64,000 nt of DNA from NCBI RefSeq assembly GCF_023700755.1, contig NZ_JAMKOJ010000011.1, positions 99,230 to 163,229 of the forward strand, read 5' to 3'. This document shows positions 46,078-54,423 of the stretch, in pieces. A model generated the notes under the pieces. It searched no databases. It was not told the origin of the DNA and worked only from the letters and a program-made list of their open reading frames with translations. The number at the start of each line of letters is the position of its first letter. Position 1 is the first letter of the stretch. The DNA is from Allorhizobium sonneratiae (lineage in GTDB: Bacteria; Pseudomonadota; Alphaproteobacteria; Rhizobiales; Rhizobiaceae). The translations under genes were made by a program, and so were the position numbers.

Positions 46078-46947
46078 TCACATCATGGTGAGTGGCACGC
46101 GCAACCGCCCGGCCAGATCCTGAATGAACTGCCAGGCCACGCGCCCTGAGCGTGCGCCACGAGTGGTGGCCCATTCCAGTGCCTGCCGGTGCAGGTCTTC
46201 CTGTGTGATCGCCAGTTTGAAATGCGCGGCATAACCATCGATCATCGCCAGATAATCCTCCTGGCTGCATTTATGAAAGCCGAGCCACAGGCCGAATCGG
46301 TCGGACAGCGAGACCTTTTCCTCGACCGCTTCGGAAGGATTGATCGCCGTCGATTGCTCGTTTTCCATCATCGAGCGCGGCAGAAGGTGACGACGGTTCG
46401 ACGTGGCATAAAAGAGAACGGAGTCGGGCCGTCCTTCCAGCCCACCATCAAGGGCGGCCTTCAGCGATTTATAGGCGGTGTCGTCATGGTCGAAGGAGAG
46501 GTCGTCGCAAAAGACCAGTGCCCGTTTGCCGCTGTCCTTGACAATATCGAGCAGCAGCGGAAGCGAGGCGATGTCTTCCCGATGCACCTCGATCAGCTTC
46601 ATCTCAAGACCGTGTGTCCGGTTGATGTCGGCGTGGACTGCCTTGACCAGCGAAGATTTGCCCATGCCGCGCGCGCCCCAGAGCAGCACATTGTTGGCGG
46701 GAAATCCCAGGGCGAAGCGTTCGGTATTGTCGTGGAGAATGTCGCGCACCCGGTCCACGCCGCGAATGAGGGACAGCGCAACGCGGTTGGGTGCCCTGAC
46801 CGGCTGCAGGCGCCTGCTGGCAGGCGCCCAGACGAAACAGTCGGCGGCGTCCCAGTCGGGAGGCTGCGGCGCGGGGCCGGCCAGGCGTTCCAGTGCATCG
46901 GCAATCCGGCTGGCCTGCCGCAGAAGCTCGTTCATGCTATCCGTCAT
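46078..46947 (-). CDS. DUF815 family AAA-like ATPase
   Basis: 289-residue cytoplasmic ATPase of the DUF815 family. Walker A is GARGMGKSS (about 92-100). A Walker B-like LVFCDDLSFDHDD and a sensor-like LFYATSNRRHLLPR follow. Function unknown. ATG 46947 is preceded by AAAGGAAAC. It is divergent from yajC. Confidence 0.88.
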   Translation of the reverse strand: MTDSMNELLRQASRIADALERLAGPAPQPPDWDAADCFVWAPASRRLQPVRAPNRVALSLIRGVDRVRDILHDNTERFALGFPANNVLLWGARGMGKSSLVKAVHADINRTHGLEMKLIEVHREDIASLPLLLDIVKDSGKRALVFCDDLSFDHDDTAYKSLKAALDGGLEGRPDSVLFYATSNRRHLLPRSMMENEQSTAINPSEAVEEKVSLSDRFGLWLGFHKCSQEDYLAMIDGYAAHFKLAITQEDLHRQALEWATTRGARSGRVAWQFIQDLAGRLRVPLTMM

Positions 46948-47160
46948 CGGTGTTTCCTTTCGCAACCAAAAGGTGGGTTATCACCCGAATGCGATCTTGC
47001 GTGAGGAGGCCGTAACATGGTGTGTTGGGGCAAGAAAGTGTATTAGCCGGGGAATCGGTACGCGCAAATGCTGTTTGTGTTGCATTCGTGGCCGTCATTA
47101 CTATATTCCGGCGGCCAAAAGGGGTGAATGTCTCTCTCCCCGATATTCAAGGAGTTGTGG

Positions 47161-47505
47161 ATGTTTATCACGCAAGCTTTCGCCCAGGATGCAGGTTCCA
47201 CCGCCGGCGGCGGTTTCGGGTCTGGAATGGAGATGATTATTCTCTTCGTTCCCCTGTTGGTCATCTGGTATTTTCTGCTGATCCGTCCGCAGCGCAGCCA
47301 GCTGAAAAAGCGTCAGGAAACGCTGGACGCCATCCGTCGCGGTGATCAGGTCGTTCTGGGCGGTGGTCTCATCGGCAAGGTAACCAAGGTTATCGACGAA
47401 AAAGAGCTTGAGGTCGAAATTTCCGATGGCGTCAAAGTTCGTGCCATGCGCAGCCTGATTGCCGAGGTTCGCGTCAAGGGCGAGCCGGTCAAGGCCGATA
47501 GCTGA
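47161..47505 (+). CDS. yajC: preprotein translocase subunit YajC
   Basis: 114-residue membrane protein that joins SecDF in the holo-translocon. One helix (about 23-43: GMEMIILFVPLLVIWYFLLI) is followed by the conserved RPQRSQLKKRQ and DQVVLGGGLIGKV segments. ATG 47161 has a perfect AAGGAG. It is first in the yajC-secDF transcript. Confidence 0.96.
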   Translation: MFITQAFAQDAGSTAGGGFGSGMEMIILFVPLLVIWYFLLIRPQRSQLKKRQETLDAIRRGDQVVLGGGLIGKVTKVIDEKELEVEISDGVKVRAMRSLIAEVRVKGEPVKADS

Positions 47506-47617
47506 TCCAGACCCGTTTGACAGGCCGTCCGGTTGCGGGCGGCCTGATCCATTTTCCCGTTTCCGTTTGCCTTCAGGATGCCGATCCGCACCTGCCTGAC
47601 AAACTCAAGTCACCGAG

Positions 47618-50206
47618 ATGTCGATGCTGTATTTCTCCCGCTGGAAAACCATTCTGATCTGGCTCACCGTTTTGGCGAGTGTGTTGATCGCCTTGCCGAA
47701 TCTGTTCAGCAAGCAGCAGTTGCAGGAGCTGCCCAAATGGTTCCCGGCCAAGCAGATCACGCTCGGCCTCGACCTGCAGGGCGGTTCGCATATCATGCTG
47801 CAGATCGACCACAAGGATATTCTGAAGGATCGGCTGCAATCGACCATTTCCGATGTCCGTTCCAGCCTGCGGGATGCCAATATCGCGTTTAACAGCCTGA
47901 ATGGCAGCGGTCAGACGGTTGAAGTGCGCATTGCCGATCCGGACAAGATCGAAGCGGCAAAGAAGGCGCTGCAAAGCCTGACCAATCCGGTCAGCACCGG
48001 CACGTTCACCGGCGGCAGCATTCAGGAAGTGACGCTGGACGACGAGGGGAATGGCCTGCTGAAGCTCAGCCTGACCGATGCCGGCCTGAGCTATCGTCTG
48101 TCGACGGCGCTGAGCCAGTCGATCGAGGTTATCCGCCGTCGTGTGGATGAGCTGGGCACGACAGAGCCGCTGATCCAGCGTCAGGGCAATGACCGTATCA
48201 TCGTGCAGGTGCCGGGCCTCAACGATCCGCAGCGGCTGAAGGCGCTGCTCAACCAGACGGCCAAGCTGACCTTCCAGCTCGTTGACAATACCATGTCCGC
48301 CGAAGAGGCGATCAAGACCCGCCCGCCGGCTGGCTCCGAAGTTCTCTACAGCGAAGATGATCCGCCGGTGCCTTATCTGGTGGAAAAGCGGGTTCTGGTC
48401 TCCGGCGAGGATCTCGTCGATGCGCAGGCAAGCTTCAATCAGCAGACCAATGAACCGGTCGTGACCTTCCGCTTCGACAGCCGCGGTGCGCAGCGTTTCG
48501 CCCAGGCGACACAGCAGAATGTCGGGCGGCCTTTCGCCATCGTGCTCGACAACAAGGTGATTTCGGCGCCGGTGATCCGCGAGCCGATCATTGGCGGATC
48601 GGGGCAGATTTCCGGCAATTTCACCGTTCAGGGCGCAAACGATCTGGCTGTGCTGCTGCGTGCCGGTGCACTGCCGGCAACGCTGACCGTGGTTGAGGAA
48701 CGTACTGTCGGTCCGAGCCTTGGGGCCGATTCCATCCGCGCCGGTGTGACGGCAGGTATTATCGGTGCTGCGCTGGTCGTGGCGCTGATGATCGGCCTTT
48801 ACGGTTTCTTCGGCGTGCTGGCTGTTATCGCTCTGGCAGCCAATGTGATCATGATTCTGGCGGTCCTGACCATTGTGGGGTCCACCCTGACATTGCCGGG
48901 TATCGCCGGTATCGTCCTGACCATCGGCATGGCGGTCGATTCCAACGTGCTGATCTATGAGCGCATCCGCGAGGAATACAAAAGCGGCCGCAGCCTGCTG
49001 CAATCGATCGACACCGGGTTTTCCAAGGCGTTGGCCACGATTGTTGACGCCAATATCACCACACTGATCGCCGCTTTCGTGCTGTTCTTCCTTGGGTCGG
49101 GGCCGGTGCGCGGTTTCTCGGTGACGCTGGCCGTCGGCATCATCACAACCGTCTTCACGGCCTTTACCCTGACGCGCTGGATGTTTGCCGAATGGGTGCG
49201 CCGTCGCCGTCCCAAGGTTCTGCCCAAGGGCATCCGTACCGGGATTTTTGACGGAACCAACATTCCTTTCATGGGTATCCGCAAATACACGTTCGCGGTT
49301 TCGGCGGCCCTGTCGCTTGCGGCGCTGATCGGGTTTTCGACGGTCGGAATGCAGCTCGGTATCGACTTTACCGGCGGATCGATCATTGAATTGCGGGCAA
49401 GGAGCGGCAATGCCGATCTGAGCGCCATCCGTCAGGAACTGAACGGGCTCAATGTCGGCGATGTGCAGGTCCAGGGCTTTGGCGATCCACGCAGTGTGCT
49501 GGTGCGCATTCAGACGCAGAAGAATGGCGACAGCGCCGATCAGTCGGCGGTGGCGCGTGTGCGCGATGCGCTGGACAGCCAATATGAGTTCCGCAGTACG
49601 CAGGTGGTCGGCCCCTCGGTGTCGAGCGAGTTGACGCAGTCTGCGACCATCGGCGTTCTGGTTTCGCTTGCCTGTATTCTGGTCTATATCTGGATCCGCT
49701 TCGAATGGCAGTTTGCCGTCGGCGCCATCATCGCCACGCTGCATGACGTCATCTTGACACTGGGGCTCTATGTCATCTCCGGCGTGCAGTTCGACCTGAC
49801 CAGTATCGCGGCCCTCCTGACGATCGTCGGCTATTCGCTCAACGATACGGTGGTGGTCTATGACCGCATGCGTGAAAATCTCAGGCGCTACAAGAAAATG
49901 CCGCTCAACGTGCTGATCGACAGCTCGATCAACAACACGCTGTCGCGCACGATCCTGACCTCGACCACCACGTTGCTTGCACTTCTGGCGCTGTTCCTTT
50001 TCGGCGGAGAGGTCATCCGCTCCTTCACCTTCGCCATGCTGTTTGGCGTTCTGGTCGGCACGTTCTCTTCGATCTATATTGCCGCACCGGTCCTGATCGT
50101 CTTCCGCCTCAGGCCCGATAGCATGGGCAAGGACGAGGACAAGGCAGAAAAGGCCGAGAAAGCTGGCAAATCCGGCAAGGCGGCATCCGGAAAAGCGGAG
50201 GCATGA
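47618..50206 (+). CDS. secDF: fused SecD-SecF translocase subunit
   Basis: 862-residue fusion of SecD and SecF with twelve predicted membrane helices. It uses the proton gradient to complete export. The SecD half has TLGLDLQGGSHIML, a large periplasmic P1 domain and GMAVDSNVLIYERIREE. The SecF half begins near residue 540 (YTFAVSAAL) and has GIDFTGGSIIELR and YSLNDTVVVYDRMREN. A Lys/Ala/Glu tail ends the protein. SecDF fusion is found in some lineages; most proteobacteria have separate genes. Two further genes follow within a base or so. Confidence 0.96.
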   Translation: MSMLYFSRWKTILIWLTVLASVLIALPNLFSKQQLQELPKWFPAKQITLGLDLQGGSHIMLQIDHKDILKDRLQSTISDVRSSLRDANIAFNSLNGSGQTVEVRIADPDKIEAAKKALQSLTNPVSTGTFTGGSIQEVTLDDEGNGLLKLSLTDAGLSYRLSTALSQSIEVIRRRVDELGTTEPLIQRQGNDRIIVQVPGLNDPQRLKALLNQTAKLTFQLVDNTMSAEEAIKTRPPAGSEVLYSEDDPPVPYLVEKRVLVSGEDLVDAQASFNQQTNEPVVTFRFDSRGAQRFAQATQQNVGRPFAIVLDNKVISAPVIREPIIGGSGQISGNFTVQGANDLAVLLRAGALPATLTVVEERTVGPSLGADSIRAGVTAGIIGAALVVALMIGLYGFFGVLAVIALAANVIMILAVLTIVGSTLTLPGIAGIVLTIGMAVDSNVLIYERIREEYKSGRSLLQSIDTGFSKALATIVDANITTLIAAFVLFFLGSGPVRGFSVTLAVGIITTVFTAFTLTRWMFAEWVRRRRPKVLPKGIRTGIFDGTNIPFMGIRKYTFAVSAALSLAALIGFSTVGMQLGIDFTGGSIIELRARSGNADLSAIRQELNGLNVGDVQVQGFGDPRSVLVRIQTQKNGDSADQSAVARVRDALDSQYEFRSTQVVGPSVSSELTQSATIGVLVSLACILVYIWIRFEWQFAVGAIIATLHDVILTLGLYVISGVQFDLTSIAALLTIVGYSLNDTVVVYDRMRENLRRYKKMPLNVLIDSSINNTLSRTILTSTTTLLALLALFLFGGEVIRSFTFAMLFGVLVGTFSSIYIAAPVLIVFRLRPDSMGKDEDKAEKAEKAGKSGKAASGKAEA

Positions 50207-50207
50207 T

Positions 50208-50594
50208 GTGGGCAAGGGCATCGAACTGAAGCCGGCGCATTTTCCCGGCCGTGCTCCCATCGATACCTATGGCAATGGCGGGTTTCGCTTTGCCGATATG
50301 TCGCATCGCGGCTCGCTGTTGATGCTGCCATCCGGCATTTATGCATGGCCGGTTGAGGAAGGCGCAGACTTGACGGTGGAGAGCCTGAAACTGGTGCTGG
50401 ACGAGGCCGAGGACATTGAATTCCTGCTCATCGGCTCAGGGCAGGAATTGCGTCCGATCCCTGCTGATGTGAAAGGCGCGCTCAAGGCGGCGGGCATCGG
50501 CTCCGATCCGATGAGCACCGGGGCGGCTGTGCGCACCTATAACGTCATGCTGTCGGAAAATCGTGCTGTTGCCGCAGCGCTGATTGCGGTTTGA
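50208..50594 (+). CDS. Mth938-like (DUF498) protein, NDUFAF3-related
   Basis: 128-residue protein of the Mth938 fold. The ADMSHRGSLLMLPSGIYAW segment, DIEFLLIGSG and GIGSDPMSTGAAVRTYNVMLSE are family hallmarks. The human relative NDUFAF3 is a respiratory complex I assembly factor. It starts with GTG 50208, one base after the secDF stop and with GGAGG upstream, so translation is coupled to SecDF. Confidence 0.88.
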   Translation: MGKGIELKPAHFPGRAPIDTYGNGGFRFADMSHRGSLLMLPSGIYAWPVEEGADLTVESLKLVLDEAEDIEFLLIGSGQELRPIPADVKGALKAAGIGSDPMSTGAAVRTYNVMLSENRAVAAALIAV

Positions 50595-50597
50595 GCC

Positions 50598-51458
50598 ATG
50601 GCTGAAGGCGATGTCACGTCCGAGCCGGGTGCGGCCTGTCTTGCGCTTTTGCGCGAGACGGATCGGGATCGCTATCTTGCCTGCCTGCTTTCACCCGTAG
50701 ACAGGCAGGGCGCGCTTGCCGGCCTTTATGCCTTCAGCGCGGAACTGGCCCGGGTGCGCGATCTGGTGCGCGAGCCTTTGCCCGGGGAAATCCGCCTGCA
50801 ATACTGGCGCGATCTTTTGAGCGGTGCGGCCCATGGCGAAACCTCGGGCAATCCGCTGGCGGTCGCGCTGCTGGACAGCGTTTCGACCTATCGTCTGCCG
50901 GTCGAGGCGCTGCTGGCTATGATCGATGCCAGGGTGGGCGATCTTTATGACGATCCGATTGGCCCGCGTGCGGCGCTGGAAGGCTATGCCGGAGAGACGG
51001 CCTCTGCCCTTATTCAACTGGCGTCGTTGATTCTCGATGCCGATCAGGCGCGCGAGAGCAGCGACTGCGCGGGTCATGCCGGGGTCGCCCAATCTATTGC
51101 CGGGCTTTTGTTGCTGTTGCCGCAGCATCGTGCGCGCGGTCAGCTCTATATCCCCGATGAGATTTTGACCGCGACCGGCCTCGACCGGGACAGTTTTCTG
51201 GCAGGCGAAGACCGTATAAGGCTTGCCGCCGCGCTTGAAGCCTTTGCCGGTCTCGGTCTTGACCACCTGCAAAAGGCCCGGCTTGCCTGGAAAGGCCAAA
51301 ACGTGCTGCTTCCGGCCTATTTGCCGGTGGCTCTCGCCGGTCCCGTGTTGTCCAAGGCCCGTCGGCACCCACTGGCCTTTCTCGACGGGCAGGCGCAAAG
51401 GCCGCAATGGCGTCGTCAATTGACGCTGTTCAAAGCCAGCCTGACCAAGAAATTTTAA
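50598..51458 (+). CDS. squalene/phytoene synthase-like protein, NDUFAF6-related
   Basis: 286-residue protein with a trans-isoprenyl-diphosphate-synthase head-to-head fold. The first Asp-rich motif of true phytoene synthases is replaced by RVRDLVREPLPGEIRLQYWRD. This resembles NDUFAF6, the complex I assembly factor, more than a carotenoid enzyme. No other carotenoid genes are nearby. It starts three bases after the Mth938-like gene. I judge an assembly role more likely than prenyl synthesis, though the latter cannot be excluded. Confidence 0.8.
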   Translation: MAEGDVTSEPGAACLALLRETDRDRYLACLLSPVDRQGALAGLYAFSAELARVRDLVREPLPGEIRLQYWRDLLSGAAHGETSGNPLAVALLDSVSTYRLPVEALLAMIDARVGDLYDDPIGPRAALEGYAGETASALIQLASLILDADQARESSDCAGHAGVAQSIAGLLLLLPQHRARGQLYIPDEILTATGLDRDSFLAGEDRIRLAAALEAFAGLGLDHLQKARLAWKGQNVLLPAYLPVALAGPVLSKARRHPLAFLDGQAQRPQWRRQLTLFKASLTKKF

Positions 51459-51635
51459 CAGTCGTCATCGCATCAGAGGCGTGTGGTGAGGATGTTTTTA
51501 TCTTTTGAGTATTGTACAATAGGCTTCTGTCCTGTCTGTCGTTGATCGGAGAGAGTTGACGAGGCTGAGACCACATTCACGCAAGCCCCGCCGGTTACAG
51601 CAACTTGGACGAGATGAAGATGTGGGGTTTGAAAC

Positions 51636-52106
51636 ATGTCCTTGGGAGTTGCATTCGGGATCGCGATTTTTGCCGGGCTGATCGGCTTTGCCTGGTATGC
51701 CTCGCGGCTTGCGGAACGCAATGGTGAAGACAGTCTGGGCGATGTCGGTCTGGCGATCGTCGAATTTGGCCGTGCCTTTCCGAATGAGGCGATCCGCAGT
51801 CTGCATGTGACGGCTGATGGCAAGGCGGTGTTTGTGCGCCTGCATGACAATCGCGCCGGCTTCATGCGCAATATGCGCAATCATTATGCGTGCCAGCTGC
51901 TGGAACCGGGCCATGTCCATGTCACGCCGCTGGAGAAGGCTCATGGCTTTCATGTGAAATTCGACGATTCGCCCCAGCATAACGGCAACTATCTCTTTGC
52001 CACCGCTGCAGAGGCATCCGACGTGTCGCTCTGGCTTCTAGGCAATTTCCTGTCGGCCAAGCATCAGCCTTTGCCACATCACCATGAGCCTCATACGCAA
52101 TCCTGA
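51636..52106 (+). CDS. Conserved hypothetical membrane-anchored protein
   Basis: 156-residue protein with one N-terminal helix (about 3-21), a soluble domain rich in beta-strand segments (IRSLHVTADGKAVFVRLHDN) and a His-rich tail (LPHHHEPHTQS). The tail could bind metal, but no proof is visible. Family not recognised. It lies 177 bases after the phytoene synthase-like gene and may be a separate transcript. Confidence 0.7.
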   Translation: MSLGVAFGIAIFAGLIGFAWYASRLAERNGEDSLGDVGLAIVEFGRAFPNEAIRSLHVTADGKAVFVRLHDNRAGFMRNMRNHYACQLLEPGHVHVTPLEKAHGFHVKFDDSPQHNGNYLFATAAEASDVSLWLLGNFLSAKHQPLPHHHEPHTQS

Positions 52107-52191
52107 TGGTGGTTTGGCCTGTTATCGGTTTGGGTTGAAACGACGAAAGCGATAGAAATCCTCTTGTCTTTCAACGCTTGCACTGGAGCTG

Positions 52192-52590
52192 TCACGTCCG
52201 GAAGGCAAAGAAGCGATAACCGACATAGGATACACCGGCGGCAATCGCCGAGGCTGCTACCAGCGCCTCAAGGGGGATAAGGCCGATAAAACGAATCAAT
52301 GCCGAAAAGACGGCATAATTGATCGCCACGCCAAGGCTGCTTGCAGCCGCATATCGGATAAATTCTGTCAGGCTTGGGCGCGTTTTTACCTTGAAAGAGA
52401 ATCGACGGTTTGCCAGCCAGCCCGCCACCATGGCAAGCCCCACGGAGGGAATGCGCGCCAGATAGGGCGACAGATGCGCCTGCCGGGTGAGAAGTTCCAG
52501 AACGGCGGCATCGACGGCAAAGGCCAGCAGGCCGCTCACGCCAAAGGCCGCGACATGGGCAAGCCGTCTCATAATCTCACGATTGAGCAC
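52192..52590 (-). CDS. GtrA family membrane protein (putative lipid-sugar flippase)
   Basis: 132-residue protein with four predicted helices (AAFGVSGLLAFAVDAAVLELL, IPSVGLAMVAGWLANRRFSF and two more) typical of GtrA. Family members flip undecaprenyl-phosphate sugars. The best start is GTG 52590 with GGGAGG six bases upstream, so its start overlaps the deacetylase stop by 14 bases; ATG 52572 is the alternative. It is the last gene of the four-gene operon. Confidence 0.83.
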   Translation of the reverse strand: MLNREIMRRLAHVAAFGVSGLLAFAVDAAVLELLTRQAHLSPYLARIPSVGLAMVAGWLANRRFSFKVKTRPSLTEFIRYAAASSLGVAINYAVFSALIRFIGLIPLEALVAASAIAAGVSYVGYRFFAFRT

Positions 52591-53461
52591 GAAGTGCCTC
52601 CCAATCGATGAAGCCCTCACCATTGCGAAAGCGGGCCGGATGCAGGATCCGCTGCGGCAGGCTGTCATCAGCCATGAGCGTGACCAGTTCTTCTTGCCGC
52701 CGCTCTGTCACGCTGTCGAGACCTGCAAGTGCCTCGTCGTCATATCCGGGATGGCACATGACCAGATGAAACCGGCCTCTGGCCTGTTCAAATCGGGCCA
52801 GTTCCGCGGCAAAGTCTGTGCCGGGGATAAAATCGGAAAATCCGGCAAAGCCGTCATTCATCGGCGCGGCAATTGTGCTGAAAGTGCGTTGTGTTCCGGT
52901 CGATACGCTTTTGAGCAGCAGGGCTTTGGCAAGTGTGCTGCGCCGCTTCAGAATGCGCATGAGCCGGTCTCCCGGATCGCGGATCAGTGGCAGCAGACCG
53001 GCGGGATAGTGACGCTGGACACAGCGCGCCAGCGCCATGCGTATGCCGGGCAGGGCATGTACATGGTGATGGCCATCGATATGATCTGGAAGTCTGCCGG
53101 TGGTGTGGCGAAACAGGTCAATCTGCCGGTCGATTTCTGCTTCGATTTCGGCAATGTCGATTCGACCGCTCCAGCTTGCGGCGATCCAGTGAGAGATCGG
53201 CGGCAGGTTTGCCTGTGGCGCATGACGGGCCATGGGGCCTGCGGGCGCGCCGAGGGTGAGATTGAGATGCAGACCGAAGGAGAGGAGGCTCACGAGTTCG
53301 TTCGACGCTTTGGCCGCCTCGCCCCAGCCCGGCATGGTGACCATGGCCGATGTGCCGGACAGCCTGCCAGCCCGCGCGAGATCGATAATGCCCTGAGAAA
53401 CGCCGCCACACAGGCCATAGTCATCGGCCATCAGCAGATAGGCGCCAGCTTGCTTCCTCAT
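52577..53461 (-). CDS. YdjC/ChbG family polysaccharide deacetylase (NaxD-like)
   Basis: 294-residue carbohydrate deacetylase. It starts LLMADDYGLCGGVSQGI (metal Asp), and has FGLHLNLT and DGHHHVHALPGI (metal His). The family includes ChbG, which deacetylates chito-oligosaccharides. It also includes Francisella NaxD, which deacetylates Und-P-GalNAc for lipid A. The position between a GT2 and a GtrA gene favours the NaxD-type role. It overlaps the GT2 stop by four bases. Confidence 0.85.
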   Translation of the reverse strand: MRKQAGAYLLMADDYGLCGGVSQGIIDLARAGRLSGTSAMVTMPGWGEAAKASNELVSLLSFGLHLNLTLGAPAGPMARHAPQANLPPISHWIAASWSGRIDIAEIEAEIDRQIDLFRHTTGRLPDHIDGHHHVHALPGIRMALARCVQRHYPAGLLPLIRDPGDRLMRILKRRSTLAKALLLKSVSTGTQRTFSTIAAPMNDGFAGFSDFIPGTDFAAELARFEQARGRFHLVMCHPGYDDEALAGLDSVTERRQEELVTLMADDSLPQRILHPARFRNGEGFIDWEALRAQS

Positions 53462-54423
53462 GCCGCGGTATCGGTCCTGTTGACGTCTGGTTGCGAGCTG
53501 TTGCCGATTTCTTCGCGGATCAGGAAGAGCGGGCGCGCTTTTACCTCATCATAGATACGCGAAAGATATTCGCCAATCACCCCGAGAGACAGCAATTGAA
53601 TACCCGAGAGAAAGGTGATCGAGACGATGAGCGAGGGAAAGCCCGGCACATCCGCGCCATGGATGAGGGTGCGCAGCAGGAAATAGAGCGCATAGATGAT
53701 CGAGCTTGCCGAAACGATGGCGCCGACCCAGGACCAGATCCGCAAAGGCCAGGAAGAGAAGGAAATGATGCCATCCAGCGCAAACCGCAGCAGCCGACGG
53801 AAATTGAAGCTGGACTGGCCACCCGTGCGGACCCCGCAATCGAAGGGAATGATGACGGTGCGAAAGCCGATCCAGTGAAACAGTCCTTTGGTGAAGCGCG
53901 ACCGTTCGCCAAAGCGGTTGAGCGCGTCCACCGCCTTGCGGTCGAGCAGAACGAAATCCACCGTGCCAGCTTCAAGTGACATGCCGGCCATCATGCGAAA
54001 CACCGGATAAAACATGTTGGAGGCAAGCTGACGGCGGCGCGAGGCATCCGGCGCATCAATCCGCTGCCCCAGTACCACCTCGGCACCCTGCCGCCAGGCG
54101 GCCAGAAAATCGATGATGGTTTCGGGCGGATGCTGGAGGTCGGCATCCATGATCACCACAGCGTCGCCTTTTGCGGCGCTGAGACCTGCGGCGATGGCAA
54201 TTTCCTTGCCGAAATTGCGCGACAGAACCAGACAGCCGATGCGGCTGTCAGCAACACTTTCCACACGGATGCGCTCGACTGTGCTGTCGCGGGAGCCATC
54301 ATCGACAAAGGTGATCGTCCAGCTAACGTCGAGGCCATCGAGCACGCTGCGGGTGCGGGCGACAACAGCGGCAATATTGGCCTCTTCATTGAATGCTGGA
54401 ATGATGATGGAAAGATGAGTCAT
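53458..54423 (-). CDS. GT2 polyprenyl-phosphate glycosyltransferase (GtrB/ArnC type)
   Basis: 321-residue glycosyltransferase that should attach a sugar to undecaprenyl phosphate. The GT-A domain has IIIPAFNEEANI, FVDDGSRD and MDADLQHPPETI. Two C-terminal helices (about 230-290) anchor it. It starts at ATG 54423 in an ATGA overlap with the GT39 gene. Its sugar donor cannot be read from the sequence. Confidence 0.9.
   Translation of the reverse strand: MTHLSIIIPAFNEEANIAAVVARTRSVLDGLDVSWTITFVDDGSRDSTVERIRVESVADSRIGCLVLSRNFGKEIAIAAGLSAAKGDAVVIMDADLQHPPETIIDFLAAWRQGAEVVLGQRIDAPDASRRRQLASNMFYPVFRMMAGMSLEAGTVDFVLLDRKAVDALNRFGERSRFTKGLFHWIGFRTVIIPFDCGVRTGGQSSFNFRRLLRFALDGIISFSSWPLRIWSWVGAIVSASSIIYALYFLLRTLIHGADVPGFPSLIVSITFLSGIQLLSLGVIGEYLSRIYDEVKARPLFLIREEIGNSSQPDVNRTDTAA

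Noticed and set aside
47573..50260. 895-residue ORF on the minus strand
   Set aside because: Antisense to secDF, rich in His/Arg/Gln/Asp as expected of a third-position shadow; no known domain.
50598..51458. Carotenoid or hopanoid biosynthesis function
   Set aside because: The fold matches, but the first Asp-rich catalytic motif is altered and no pathway partners are adjacent, so an NDUFAF6-like role is preferred.
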